In this document: positions 26,272 to 35,015 of the stretch, piece by piece
How the letters are laid out: each line of letters starts with the position of its first letter
How positions within the stretch are numbered: the stretch's first letter is position 1
Assembly: GCA_028689585.1 (NCBI GenBank)
Contig: JAQVCW010000002.1
Location: 1 to 64,000, forward strand
Source of the DNA: Lachnospiraceae bacterium
GTDB taxonomy: Bacteria; Bacillota; Clostridia; Lachnospirales; Lachnospiraceae
DNA: 64,000 bases
Direction of reading: 5' to 3'
The notes under the pieces: generated by a model
Databases searched by the model: none
What the model was told of the DNA's origin: nothing
The model's input: the letters and a program-made list of their open reading frames with translations, nothing else
Program-made: the position numbers and the translations under genes

Positions 26272-26434
26272 AAAGTACCCTCATTAGTTTCGTGGGCAAA
26301 AGCAATAATAGAACTCTTTTTATGAAATATTTATCCGAATATCTCAATGCAACTAATATTTGCGTTATAGTTGGTGAAGGCAACCTACAAAAGCGTGATA
26401 AAATTAAGCCACCAAAAGAAAGGAGGCAATAAAT

Positions 26435-26866
26435 ATGGTAATATCAAAATTCGGAGTTTTAATAATTTTCGTGGGTATCATTCTTCTTACTGTTTTTATC
26501 GCTTTAGCTGTTTTGATTGTACGGGCTTTATTAAAGTATAATCGCTCCAAAGAAGTGAGAAACGAAAAATCAGAAGTACGCAAGTCTTTGGGAGAGGTAT
26601 TAAAAGCCCATTGTACTGAACACAAAATGACACAGGAATTTGTAGCCGAAGCGATTGGGGTAAGCCGACAAGCGGTTTCAAAATGGGAAAAAGGTCCGTC
26701 ACAGATTGCAAGGCAGTTAGAACAAGAAGAAGTATTGATACCTTCCGCCTATTATGAGTCCATCGGCAGAAAAAGCGGACATAAAATACCACTTAATCCT
26801 TGCAGTTGGGATACACTACTATCGTGCATATTCTTAATAACAGGCAATATACAGGCTGTGCAGTGA
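26435..26866 (+). CDS. Membrane-anchored Xre fragment joined to recombinase sequence
   Basis: 143-codon frame with AAAGGAGG before ATG 26435. Residues 5-34 form a membrane helix; 50-87 are an Xre helix-turn-helix (SLGEVLKAHCTEHKMTQEFVAEAIGVSRQAVSKWEKG). After residue 87 the sequence changes abruptly to PSQIARQLEQEEVLIPSAYYESIGRKSG, which belongs to a large serine recombinase. The Xre protein has therefore lost its natural C-terminus at about 26693. The resulting hybrid has no plausible function beyond DNA binding. Confidence 0.7.
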   Translation: MVISKFGVLIIFVGIILLTVFIALAVLIVRALLKYNRSKEVRNEKSEVRKSLGEVLKAHCTEHKMTQEFVAEAIGVSRQAVSKWEKGPSQIARQLEQEEVLIPSAYYESIGRKSGHKIPLNPCSWDTLLSCIFLITGNIQAVQ

Positions 26867-27771
26867 ACTTTAAATCCACTACCGTCAGCTACAAGGTTCA
26901 CAAGGTCATTCACAATTCTGTTGAGGACTACCAATTCATTCCCGATATGCAGGATCCTATCATTTCCGAGGAAGATTGGTTAAGTGTGCCGGAATTAAGG
27001 AAAAACCGTCGCAGACCAACAGCCACAGGTAAAACAAGTTTGTTTTCAGGTTTGGTGTTTTGCGCTGACTGTGGTTCAAAACTACACTTTTGCGATGCTA
27101 AAAGTCTGAAGCCTAATCAGGAGTTCTTTCGCTGCGCTAACTAAAAAGACGGGCGTGGTAGTTGCCAAATTCACTATATCCGAAATGTAGTGCTTGAGAA
27201 AATCGTTTTGGAAGCTATCAGCGACTTTGCCGATTTTGTACGCTGCAACGAAACCGTATTTCTATATATGATGGCAATGAAAAACAAGGCAATGCGAAAA
27301 GCCGAGTTTAAGAAAATGAGGGAAACAGTTGAACACGGAGAAAAACGACTGAAAGAGCTTGAACGCCTGATGGACAAGATTTACGAGGATAACGCATTCG
27401 GGAAAATTGCTGATGATGTTTACGAAAGAAGGCTCATCAAGTACGAAAGAGAGCAAAAAGAACTCGTATCCGCCGTATCCGAAGCGCAGACCGTTTTGGA
27501 GCGTGCCGAGCAGAAAACCACAGATTTACGCTTACTACTACGCACTTTCCGTGAAATGACGGACATAAAGGAGCTGACTCCGACTCTTGTAAATTCTCTG
27601 ATAGAACGCATTGAGGTTCACAACAATGACAAATCAAGCGGTCATTGTTATGTAAAGGTGGATATTTATTTTACAGCGGTGGGAATGTTCAAAGTTCCTA
27701 CCGAAGACGAAATTGTTGCAATGATGGAAGAAATACGGAAAAACCCGCAGAACTACCGCTTTGCAGCATAA
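26693..27771 (+). pseudogene. Large serine recombinase (TnpX/TndX type), 5'-truncated and broken
   Basis: Recognisable recombinase and zinc-ribbon segments run through three frames: PSQIARQL...NPCSWDT, then after a frameshift near 26805 VHILNNRQYTGCAVNFKSTTVSYKVHKV, ELRKNRRRPTATGKTSLFSGLVFCADCGSKL (Zn ribbon), FFRCAN, an in-frame TAA at 27142-27144, then the coiled-coil and C-terminal region to RKNPQNYRFAA. The catalytic N-terminal domain with the active serine is absent. The element can no longer move by itself. Confidence 0.88.
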
Positions 27772-27777
27772 AAAGAA

Positions 27778-27808
27778 ACGGTGCAATCCCTTTTTGGAGT
27801 TACACCGT
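27778..27808 (+). terminator. Terminator after the recombinase remnant
   Basis: Arms ACGGTG / CACCGT with further partial pairing (AATCC / GGAGTT) seven bases after the stop. The stretch 27810-27915 has no further feature and probably contains the element boundary. Confidence 0.55.
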
Positions 27809-27915
27809 AACTTACATAGGAATTACTTCCTTATGGGACTTGCCCATTCTGCACCGCTCTCTTCTTTTAAATAACACGTTTTTACTTCTGCTGCAATCCC
27901 GCCAAGGCTTACCTC

Positions 27916-29154
27916 TCACTGGAGAGATTGATATCCTCCGCCAAGACTAATTTGTCGCCCGCCGCCCGCAGAGGCGGAAGGGCACTCCTTCGCTGAGATA
28001 TATTTTTCCAGAGTCTGGTACAAAAGCTCCGGATCAATGGGTTTTGCCAGGTGAGCATTCATCCCGGCCTCCAGGGAATTTCGTATATCTGCCTCATATG
28101 CGTTTGCGGACATGGCGATGATGGGGACACTGACCGCATCCGGCCGCTGCTGGCTGCGGATACTCCTGGACGCATCCAGACCGGACATCTCAGGCATCCG
28201 AATATCCATCAGCACCGCATCAAAAGTATAAGCCGGAGAAGCGCAGAATTTCTCTACACCAATTCTGCCGTTTTCCGCATGGATCACATGGATTTTTTTC
28301 TTTTCCAGCAGCTTTATGGCAATCCGGGCATTCAGCGGATGATCTTCCACCAGAAGAATGGTTCTGCCCCGCAGACATTTTTTCTCATCAGCTCTTTTTT
28401 CCACTGTTTCCCCGGCGCCATCCCGGGCGGCAAGCTGCAGGGATAAATGAACCGTCACCGTAGTCCCTTTCCCTTTTTTACTCTCAATTCCCATCGTCCC
28501 GCCCATCAGATTTACCAGCATTCTTGTAATGCTGAGTCCAAGACCGCTTCCCTGAAGCTCCGGTGTCACGCTCTCATCTTCCTGTGCAAAAGGCTCAAGC
28601 ATCTTCTTTTGAAACTCGTCCGTCATGCCGATCCCGGTATCCTGGATTCTGCAGTCACAGCTCAGCCACCCCTCTTCCTGTTTCAGGTTCTCTATCTCAA
28701 AGGTGATCCGACCGCCCGGCTTGGTATATTTGACCGCATTAGACAGGAGATTAAAAAAAATCTGGTTGATCCTGTTCTTGTCCACTAAGATCATGGGATC
28801 CGGCCGGTTTTCCCGGAAACTGATCTGTATATTCTTCTGCTGGCACTGGTACCAGAACATGATTTTCATGTTCATCAGGATCTCACCCAGCGTATATGGC
28901 TCCGGATACAGTATCACACTGCCGTTTTCCAGACTGGTCATATCCAGCACATCATTGATCAGACTGAGCATAAAGTCACTGACCGAACGCATATGTGTCA
29001 TATTTTCTCTCACTGCTTCCGCGTCATCTGCTTCATCCAGTGTCAGGGCAATCAGTCCGATGATCGCATTCATGGGAGTCCGCATATCATGGCTCATTCT
29101 TGCCAGGAAATTGTTCTTTATCTCATTGTTATTTATATGTTTTTCACTCCTCAT
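27916..29154 (-). CDS. Soluble hybrid histidine kinase-receiver
   Basis: About 412 residues from ATG 29154 with GGAGG six bases upstream. It begins almost at the H box (FLARMSHDMRTPMNAIIGL), followed by N box NQIFFNLLSNAVKYT, G1 DTGIGM, G2 GSGLGLSI, then a receiver (ILLVEDHPLNARI, phospho-Asp in VLMDIRMPEMSG, Lys in AKPID). There is no sensor or membrane domain, so it is either cytoplasmic or an N-terminally reduced derivative of a larger kinase. The C-terminal GGGRQISLGGGYQSLQ is unusual and adjoins the mobile-element boundary, so the natural end may have been changed. Confidence 0.85.
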   Translation of the reverse strand: MRSEKHINNNEIKNNFLARMSHDMRTPMNAIIGLIALTLDEADDAEAVRENMTHMRSVSDFMLSLINDVLDMTSLENGSVILYPEPYTLGEILMNMKIMFWYQCQQKNIQISFRENRPDPMILVDKNRINQIFFNLLSNAVKYTKPGGRITFEIENLKQEEGWLSCDCRIQDTGIGMTDEFQKKMLEPFAQEDESVTPELQGSGLGLSITRMLVNLMGGTMGIESKKGKGTTVTVHLSLQLAARDGAGETVEKRADEKKCLRGRTILLVEDHPLNARIAIKLLEKKKIHVIHAENGRIGVEKFCASPAYTFDAVLMDIRMPEMSGLDASRSIRSQQRPDAVSVPIIAMSANAYEADIRNSLEAGMNAHLAKPIDPELLYQTLEKYISAKECPSASAGGGRQISLGGGYQSLQ

Positions 29155-29176
29155 GGCCATCCTCCAAGCAGCATAC

Positions 29177-29192
29177 TAGTTCTTTAGAACTA
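29177..29192 (-). promoter_or_regulatory. Palindromic operator at the hybrid kinase promoter
   Basis: TAGTTCT-TT-AGAACTA, perfect 7-bp arms. It lies immediately downstream of a TATAAT box on the minus strand (about 29193-29198), so a bound protein would block the start site. The AGAAC half-site also occurs in the larger dyad at 29594-29619. Confidence 0.7.
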
Positions 29193-29262
29193 TTATAGCA
29201 TGTTTTTTTGTAATATAAATACTTTTTTCTGCAAAAAAAGAAAGAGCATCACTGCCCTTTCC

Positions 29263-29580
29263 TCATCCTTCTATAAATGCTCTTATAACGTTCATAACCC
29301 GCCGTTGTTCCTTCATAGGCAATTTCAAAATGCTGTTTGCCAGTTCGGAAGCACAGCTTTGTACAGAACGGTCAACCACATCAATCAGCAGAGAATCTGC
29401 GGATACATTCAGCTCATTTGCAATGGCTACAAAGGTTTCCAATTTAGGAGATTTCACTCCCCGTTCAATGACGCTCACATGTGTTGTGCTGAGACCAACC
29501 CGGTCTGCCAATTCCTCCTGCGTCATATTCTGGGCCTTTCTTGCTTCCTTTATCCGAATGCCAACTGCCCTTGAATCCAT
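29263..29580 (-). CDS. Xre-family regulator
   Basis: 105 residues; ATG 29580 follows AAAGGAGG. Cro/CI-type helix-turn-helix at 7-62 (IRIKEARKAQNMTQEELADRVGLSTTHVSVIERGVKSPKLETFVAIANEL), and a short helical C-terminus. A strong dyad with AGAAC half-sites lies directly upstream, and a related palindrome sits at the kinase promoter downstream. It is therefore a likely repressor of itself and of the hybrid kinase gene. Confidence 0.88.
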   Translation of the reverse strand: MDSRAVGIRIKEARKAQNMTQEELADRVGLSTTHVSVIERGVKSPKLETFVAIANELNVSADSLLIDVVDRSVQSCASELANSILKLPMKEQRRVMNVIRAFIEG

Positions 29581-29593
29581 TCACAATACCTCC

Positions 29594-29619
29594 TTTTAGA
29601 ACGAGAAGTCGTTCTAAAA
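29594..29619 (-). promoter_or_regulatory. Operator dyad upstream of the Xre gene
   Basis: Perfect 11-bp arms TTTTAGAACGA and TCGTTCTAAAA around GAAG. It overlaps the ribosome binding region of the Xre gene. A weaker AGAAC-containing sequence follows at 29657-29690. Together with 29177-29192 it defines a probable binding motif. Confidence 0.75.
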
Positions 29620-29733
29620 TTTAGTATATCTTGACTCCTGCTTTTCATACAGAAACTATTAGAACGTATACTAATTCTACAGAACTATTGCTTACTTCTA
29701 TGCCAGAGGATCTTCTTTCCCATTGATATAAAA

Positions 29734-29775
29734 AAGCTGCTTTCACTTGGAAATTTCCAGTTGTGAAAGCAGCTT
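29734..29775 (-). terminator. Terminator of the SH3b gene
   Basis: 13-bp arms AAGCTGCTTTCAC / GTGAAAGCAGCTT followed on the minus strand by TTTTTTAT. It lies 21 bp beyond the stop at 29797. Confidence 0.85.
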
Positions 29776-29796
29776 CCGGCCTATATTTTTTATCGT

Positions 29797-31434
29797 TTAT
29801 TCGCCCTGTATCCTCATGGCTTTTACATTCCTGGTCTCCGCACCATTGGTACTGGACATCCAGGTCACCACAACCGCCTTTCCTTCATACAGCCCTTCGG
29901 TCATTTCCTGCTCCGCCTCTGAGATATCAAAGGTACGCAGCAGTCCGTCAGAGCCCTGCAGCTCCAGCTTGTCCGGTGTCAGGGAAAGGACGATCCCTTC
30001 TACGCTGATGCTCTGGGATTCGGCAGCATCCTCATGGCTGGTGTAATCGGTCACTGATGACGCGGTATACGGCGCTCCCGCACCTGAATAGCTGACCTCC
30101 ACCCAATCGCCTGTATACAAGGTATCCTTGAAATTCAACTGTGCATAGGTGGTATTAAAGGTAGCCGTCCCCTGCCCGTCATCCCTTTGGATCGTCAGCG
30201 TTCCAAAAGAGGCATCTGTCACCACACCGCTCATGTAACCATTCTCCACATAAGTATTTACCACCGGTACTGCCCAGGAAAGGTAATCCCCATAGACATA
30301 GCCGGTTCCGCCGTTGTATTTCACCCGGATCCAGCCGTTGCTGGTGGTTCCTGTGATCTCAATGCTGGTTCCTTTGGAAAGAGTGCCCAGAATGCCGCCT
30401 TCCGAAGAATATCCGGTGCGGACATTTACATCCGCCTGAGCATACATCGTACCCGTTCCGGTCTTAGTCAGCACCGGTTCCGTAGTGGTCACATAATCGC
30501 TCCAGACATATCCCGCCGCTCCGTTATATTGAATCTGTGTCCAACCGTCACTGGTATAGCCGGTTTCCAGAACACCGCTGCCCGCATTTAATCCGCCCAG
30601 AATAACCGCGCTGATATCACCTGATGCCCGGACGTTCACGTCACTGGTCACATACACTGTCTGTGTCAGAGGAGTGATGATCTCAATGGGCTGTTCTGCT
30701 GTTTTCTCTTCATATTCTGTCAAATTCGGAAGCTCTACCGTCACATCTTTTCCGGAATGATTATACTTCACTGAAGTCTGTATGAGAAAGGTCTCCGACT
30801 GTTCTCCTGTGGTGACGGTATAGACCACGGTCAGACTACGCTGGGTGACATTCCCGGCCTTGTCCGTCCACATGGTTCCCTGAAGGGAGTCGATCACAAT
30901 TCCCTGTCCATCGTCTGCACCCTCCAACAGATTTTTGGAATAGCTGCCCAGAGTATCCGGTGTCGCTGCATAATAATAGATTCCCGCTTCCGGCTGAGTC
31001 AGCATCTTCAGATAATTGCTGGTCAGATTCGCATAGGTATGGGAATTAATGATCTGCCATATAGCCCCCTGATCCATTTCCCGCTTCACTTTTCCATCCG
31101 AAGTGGTGGTATAATAATAGTTATCCGCATAATAGCTCTCTGTACTGCCCTCGTCCGTCTGGATCCTGATATCCGCCTTCATGGCACTGCTCTGACTGTC
31201 TGATACCTTCAGCGAAACCGTCTTGCGGACCGTGGTATTGGTGCCGGCCGCCGTGATCACCTCCGTCACCGACACATCCAGCCCCGCCATCGCTTCCTGT
31301 CCCTGAACTGCAGTATTGTAAGCAGCTTCCACCGTCTGCTCAAACGCCGCCTGCACTGCCATGCCGCTTCCTGCCGCAGCCAGTAATGCTGTCACAATCC
31401 CTGCCGCCCATATTTTAAATCTCCTTCTTTTCAT
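29797..31434 (-). CDS. Exported protein with two SH3b domains
   Basis: 545 residues from ATG 31434, preceded by AAAGGAGGAAGG. Sec signal peptide (KIWAAGIVTALLAAAGSGMAVQAA), no lipobox. Residues about 30-260 form an unassigned beta-rich domain resembling LolA/outer-membrane-lipoprotein-like folds (KREMDQGAIWQIINSHTY). Two SH3b repeats follow: VYVTSDVNVRASGDISAVILG...VWSDYV and MYAQADVNVRTGYSSEGGILG...VYGDYL. The C-terminal part contains two small beta domains (GYMSGVVTDASFGTLTIQRDDG and ISVEGIVLSLTPDKLELQGSDG) of the same type. SH3b domains bind cell-wall peptide. Role probably at the envelope. Confidence 0.85.
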   Translation of the reverse strand: MKRRRFKIWAAGIVTALLAAAGSGMAVQAAFEQTVEAAYNTAVQGQEAMAGLDVSVTEVITAAGTNTTVRKTVSLKVSDSQSSAMKADIRIQTDEGSTESYYADNYYYTTTSDGKVKREMDQGAIWQIINSHTYANLTSNYLKMLTQPEAGIYYYAATPDTLGSYSKNLLEGADDGQGIVIDSLQGTMWTDKAGNVTQRSLTVVYTVTTGEQSETFLIQTSVKYNHSGKDVTVELPNLTEYEEKTAEQPIEIITPLTQTVYVTSDVNVRASGDISAVILGGLNAGSGVLETGYTSDGWTQIQYNGAAGYVWSDYVTTTEPVLTKTGTGTMYAQADVNVRTGYSSEGGILGTLSKGTSIEITGTTSNGWIRVKYNGGTGYVYGDYLSWAVPVVNTYVENGYMSGVVTDASFGTLTIQRDDGQGTATFNTTYAQLNFKDTLYTGDWVEVSYSGAGAPYTASSVTDYTSHEDAAESQSISVEGIVLSLTPDKLELQGSDGLLRTFDISEAEQEMTEGLYEGKAVVVTWMSSTNGAETRNVKAMRIQGE

Positions 31435-31450
31435 TTTCCTTCCTCCTTTT

Positions 31451-31470
31451 TTGAACATCGGCCCCTCCTG
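31451..31470 (-). repeat. Leader stem-loop repeat, shortest copy
   Basis: Only the distal arm (GGGGCCGATGTTCAA on the minus strand) of the dispersed stem-loop is kept. It ends 17 bp before the start of the SH3b gene. Confidence 0.55.
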
Positions 31471-31478
31471 CTTTTGCT

Positions 31479-31928
31479 TTATACCAGACTCCTCATCCTT
31501 TCCTTGATCGCCGCATATTTCTCGGGCATCTCTGCTTTCCCCATCTCATCCACGGAACTGGTATTTCCTTTTTCTCTGGCACACTCATAGTACCAGCATT
31601 TATAATCCAGCACATCCAGAGCCTTGTTCAGTTCTTCCATCTGCTTTTTCACATTTTCCCTCTGCTTCTGAAACAACTCCAGGCGTTCTTCAATGGTACC
31701 GTCTCCTTCCTGAACCATATCCATGAACCGCTTGATATCCTTGATCGGCATCCCGGTCTGCTTCAGGCAGTGTATAATCGCCAGTCCGGAAAAATCCTGC
31801 TCAGTAAACACCCGGATCCCCCCGCTGGACCGTTTTAAGAACGGCAGCAGTCCTTCCTTATCATAATAACGCAGTGCCGACGGCGCTATTCCCAGTTTCT
31901 TTGCCACTTCTCCTACGGTATATATCAT
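31479..31928 (-). CDS. MerR-family regulator
   Basis: 149 residues from ATG 31928, with GGGAGGAAAC upstream; a longer frame to 31952 starts inside the stem-loop repeat. MerR winged helix (YTVGEVAKKLGIAPSALRYYDKEGLLP, RVFTEQDFSGLAIIHCLKQTGMPIKDIKRFMDM) and coiled-coil dimerisation helix; no separate ligand domain, only a short Cys-containing tail (DYKCWYYECAREKG). Probable stress or metabolite sensor. It may regulate the upstream EamA transporter or itself. Confidence 0.9.
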   Translation of the reverse strand: MIYTVGEVAKKLGIAPSALRYYDKEGLLPFLKRSSGGIRVFTEQDFSGLAIIHCLKQTGMPIKDIKRFMDMVQEGDGTIEERLELFQKQRENVKKQMEELNKALDVLDYKCWYYECAREKGNTSSVDEMGKAEMPEKYAAIKERMRSLV

Positions 31929-31944
31929 ATCTGTTTCCTCCCTG

Positions 31945-31991
31945 TTGTACATCTGCCCATTTAAAATCTGCTTTCAGCAAATGGGCCGGCG
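31945..31991 (-). repeat. Leader stem-loop repeat, copy B
   Basis: Contains GGCCCATTTGCTGAAAGCAG and GGGCAGATGTACAA on the minus strand, ending 17 bp before the merR start. It fills most of the gap between the EamA gene and merR. Confidence 0.7.
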
Positions 31992-32005
31992 CTTCTTCCC
32001 GCTGC

Positions 32006-32866
32006 TCAAAGCAGCAGTGACAGCGTCCCGGCCACAATCAAAATCAACCCTGCTGCCGACTTTTTATTCAGCTTCTCCTGAAATACAACATAGGAAAATG
32101 CTATGGTGACCAGAATACTCAGCTTATCAATGGGTACCACTACGCTGGCCGGTCCGGTCTGCAGCGCCCTGTAATAACAGAGCCAGGAACCGCCCGTAGC
32201 AAAACCGGATAAAATCAGAAATATCCAGCTTTTCTTATCAATCGTCCGGATCGTTCCCTGCTTCTTTGTCACAAATACCACCGCCCAGGCCATGATCAGT
32301 ACCACAATAGTACGGATCGCAGTCCCCAGGGTAGAATCGATGTTCTCAATTCCCACCTTGCCCAGGATTGAAGTGAGACTGGCAAACACAGCCGAACCCG
32401 ATGCATAAAAGAACCATGCCCTGCTCTTTACTTCTCTGGCCTGCGTCTGTTTCTTCTGGATCATCAGATAGGTGCCTGCTCCAATCAATACCATCGCCGC
32501 AAATTTGATGATGGTAATCTGCTCTCCCAGAAAAAGGAAGGCCAGAATCATGGTCAATATGGTGCTGGATTTATCAATCGGCGTCACTTTATTTACATCA
32601 CCGATCTGCAGCGCCTTGAAATAGCACAGCCAGGAAGCCCCGGTAGACAAACCGGACAAGATCAGAAATACCAGTGTCTTCCTGCTGATCTCTCCCAGTC
32701 CCGCCTGCCCTCCGGCTACAAATACCATAACCCAGGAAAAAAGCAGAACCACAATAGTCCGCAGCGCTGTTGCCACATTGGAATCTGTATTCTTAATCCC
32801 GCACTTTGCCAGAATTGCCGTCAGACCTGCGAATATGGCCGAAGCAAATGCAAACACTATCCACAT
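32006..32866 (-). CDS. EamA/DMT-family transporter
   Basis: 286 residues with ten predicted membrane helices as two homologous EamA halves. The duplication is visible: FASAIFAGLTAILAKCGI / GSAVFASLTSILGKVGI and FLILSGLSTGASWLCYFKALQIG / FLILSGFATGGSWLCYYRALQTG. Members export metabolites or amino acids by proton antiport; substrate unknown. ATG 32866 has a weak ribosome binding site (GGAGAAGAAGGGG upstream). Divergent from the DUF134 gene, sharing the 32867-33017 intergenic region. Confidence 0.9.
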   Translation of the reverse strand: MWIVFAFASAIFAGLTAILAKCGIKNTDSNVATALRTIVVLLFSWVMVFVAGGQAGLGEISRKTLVFLILSGLSTGASWLCYFKALQIGDVNKVTPIDKSSTILTMILAFLFLGEQITIIKFAAMVLIGAGTYLMIQKKQTQAREVKSRAWFFYASGSAVFASLTSILGKVGIENIDSTLGTAIRTIVVLIMAWAVVFVTKKQGTIRTIDKKSWIFLILSGFATGGSWLCYYRALQTGPASVVVPIDKLSILVTIAFSYVVFQEKLNKKSAAGLILIVAGTLSLLL

Positions 32867-32957
32867 ACCCCTTCTTCTCCTTTGTACCCCTTTAACGTTT
32901 TCTATATTATACCTTTTATCCGTCCTTCCTACAAGTAAAACAAGCCCTCATTCATTA

Positions 32958-32986
32958 TTGACATATGTTAATAATTGTTTTATACT
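32958..32986 (+). promoter_or_regulatory. Promoter of the DUF134-NifX gene
   Basis: Consensus TTGACA (32958-32963), 17-bp spacer, TATACT (32981-32986). The start codon is 31 bp downstream, preceded by AAAAGAGG. Confidence 0.75.
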
Positions 32987-33017
32987 GTTCTGTATAAAAA
33001 AGAAAAGAGGTTTCAAT

Positions 33018-33749
33018 ATGGCCCGACCTAATAAATCCAGGTTCGTCTGCCGCATGCCAGGCTGTCAGGAATTCTGTCCTGCCACCTCCGCCGAACATTC
33101 CGTAGAGCTTCTTCTATCCATTGAAGAATATGAAGCGATCCGTCTGATGGACTATGCCGGTCAGACGCAGCAGGAGGCCGCCGCGCAGATGCAGATATCC
33201 CGTACCACCCTTCAGGCTCTCTATGCCGAAGCCCGAAAGAAGCTGGCCCGTTTTCTGGTAGAGGGAACTCTTCTGAAAATTCAGGGAGGCAATTATGAGC
33301 TGTGCAGCCATGGATCGGTCTGCGGTCATTTTGGAAAAGAAAAAGGAGAAAAGAAGATGAAAATTGCAGTGACTTATGAAAATGGACAGGTTTTTCAGCA
33401 TTTTGGACACACAGAAGCATTTAAAGTATACGAAGTGGAGGATGGCAAGGTCATTTCTTCTAAAGTGGTAGACACCAACGGACAGGGCCATGGCGCTCTG
33501 GCTGGATTTTTGTTTGACGGCGGCATCTCTGTACTGATCTGCGGCGGCATCGGCGGCGGTGCCAGAAATGCTCTGCAGGAAGCAGGCATTGAACTCTATC
33601 CCGGCGCTTCCGGAGATGCGGATGCCCAGGTTGAATCTTTCCTTCTGGGAAAACTGCAGTATGATCCCAATACCATGTGCAGTCATCACGCCCATGAAGA
33701 AGGACATAGCTGCGGTGATCATGGCTGCGGAAGCCATAGCTGCCACTAA
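33018..33749 (+). CDS. DUF134 DNA-binding protein fused to NifX/NifB-like domain
   Basis: 243 residues from ATG 33018; the frame is open from 32778 but the promoter lies inside that part. N-terminal DUF134 domain (1-100: RPNKSRFVCRMP, SVELLLSIEEYEAIRLMDYAGQTQQEAAAQMQISRTTLQALYAEARKKLA) with a sigma-like helix-turn-helix. Residues 118-220 are a dinitrogenase-cofactor NifX-like domain (KIAVTYENGQVFQHFGHTEAFKVYEV, GHGALAGFLFDGGISVLICGGIGGGARNAL). The C-terminus is Cys/His-rich (CSHHAHEEGHSCGDHGCGSHSCH), suited to metal binding. Likely a metal or Fe-S responsive regulator. No nitrogenase genes are seen. Confidence 0.88.
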   Translation: MARPNKSRFVCRMPGCQEFCPATSAEHSVELLLSIEEYEAIRLMDYAGQTQQEAAAQMQISRTTLQALYAEARKKLARFLVEGTLLKIQGGNYELCSHGSVCGHFGKEKGEKKMKIAVTYENGQVFQHFGHTEAFKVYEVEDGKVISSKVVDTNGQGHGALAGFLFDGGISVLICGGIGGGARNALQEAGIELYPGASGDADAQVESFLLGKLQYDPNTMCSHHAHEEGHSCGDHGCGSHSCH

Positions 33750-33895
33750 ACTGTATCAAACAGAGGATTGCCGCGCTAAAGCCGGAGTCTGCATAATACA
33801 CTTTTGAACAATTTTTTGCGAAATACTCCCTGTTCCAATTCACTCATTTCTCTTTTCTACATATGATAGGAAAAAAGAGTCAAAAAGGAAGCACA

Positions 33896-34906
33896 ATGAA
33901 AAAAAAGGGGATTGCAGTCCTTCTGACTGCTGCTATGATGATTCTGTCTCTGTCAGGATCCGTTTTCGCCAAAGAAGAAACTGAAAAAAAGGAACTGACG
34001 CCGTTAACCTTAAATGAAGTGGCCCATTCTATTTTTTATGCGCCACAGTACGCTGCGATTGAACTGGGATATTTTGAAGAGGAAGGGATTGATCTGACGC
34101 TGGTTACCGGGTTTGGAGCCGACAAAACCATGACTGCCCTGATTTCCGGTGAAGCGGATATCGGCTTTATGGGATCGGAAGCCTCCATCTACACCTACAG
34201 CGGCGGAGCTGCCAATGCACCGGTTAATTTTGCCCAGCTAACCCAGCGGGCCGGAAACTTTCTGGTAGCCCGGAAGGAAATGCCGGACTTTGACTGGACG
34301 GATCTGAAGGGAACCGAGGTACTGGGCGGCAGAAAAGGCGGAATGCCGGAAATGGTATTTGAATATATCTTAAAGCAGAAAGGGCTGGATCCTGCCACAG
34401 ACCTTTCCATCAATCAAAGTATTGATTTCGGTTCCACTGCAGCCGCTTTTACCAGCGGTCAGGGTGATTATACGGTGGAATTCGAACCGGCCGGAACTCT
34501 GCTGGAGCTGGAAGGCACCGGCTATGTGGTGGCATCCCTTGGTGTAGATTCCGGGTATGTCCCCTACACCGCTTACTGCGCCAAATCCGATTATATGGAG
34601 AAACATCCGGACGCCCTGCAGGGTTTTACCAACGCACTGCAAAAAGGTCTTGACTATGTAAACAGCCATTCACCGGAGGAAATCGCCGAAGTGATCTCTC
34701 CTCAGTTTGTGGAAACAGATCTGGATACCATCACCGCCATTGTGAACCGGTATCAGTCTCAGGATACCTGGAAAGAAAATCTGATCTTTGAGGAAAGCAG
34801 TTTTGAACTGCTTCAGGATATTCTGGAAAGTGCAGGCGAACTGCCTCAGCGTGCGCCTTATGACGCGCTGGTAAATACAGAATTTGCAGAAAATTCTGCC
34901 TCCTGA
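33896..34906 (+). CDS. NMT1/ThiY-like ABC substrate-binding protein, orphan
   Basis: 336 residues from ATG 33896, preceded by AAGGAAGC. Sec signal peptide (MKKKGIAVLLTAAMMILSLSGSVFA) with no Cys, so it is not a lipoprotein. Family motifs: SIFYAPQYAAIELGYFEEEGIDLTLV, ADKTMTALISGEADIGFMGSEA, KGTEVLGGRKGGMPEMVFEYIL. This fold binds riboflavin/thiamine precursors, nitrate or sulfonates in relatives; the ligand cannot be read from sequence. No permease or ATPase gene is adjacent, so partners must be elsewhere. Own terminator follows. Confidence 0.85.
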   Translation: MKKKGIAVLLTAAMMILSLSGSVFAKEETEKKELTPLTLNEVAHSIFYAPQYAAIELGYFEEEGIDLTLVTGFGADKTMTALISGEADIGFMGSEASIYTYSGGAANAPVNFAQLTQRAGNFLVARKEMPDFDWTDLKGTEVLGGRKGGMPEMVFEYILKQKGLDPATDLSINQSIDFGSTAAAFTSGQGDYTVEFEPAGTLLELEGTGYVVASLGVDSGYVPYTAYCAKSDYMEKHPDALQGFTNALQKGLDYVNSHSPEEIAEVISPQFVETDLDTITAIVNRYQSQDTWKENLIFEESSFELLQDILESAGELPQRAPYDALVNTEFAENSAS

Positions 34907-34965
34907 CATTTTTCGTCTCTGCAATGTCCGCTAAGCCTTACCGGCTGCACATTTGATACACGAAA

Positions 34966-35005
34966 AATGGGATTTTACCGGCCGCACCGATAAAATCCCA
35001 TCTTT
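34966..35005. terminator. Bidirectional terminator
   Basis: Arms ATGGGATTTTACCG / CCGATAAAATCCCAT with T-runs on both sides, between the convergent substrate-binding protein and SH3b genes. Confidence 0.8.
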
Positions 35006-35015
35006 TGATCCTTGT

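Noticed and set aside
27916..29154. Hybrid kinase as part of the mobile element
   Set aside because: It is on the opposite strand, has host-like base composition and is linked to the Xre operator system; only its last residues may be altered.
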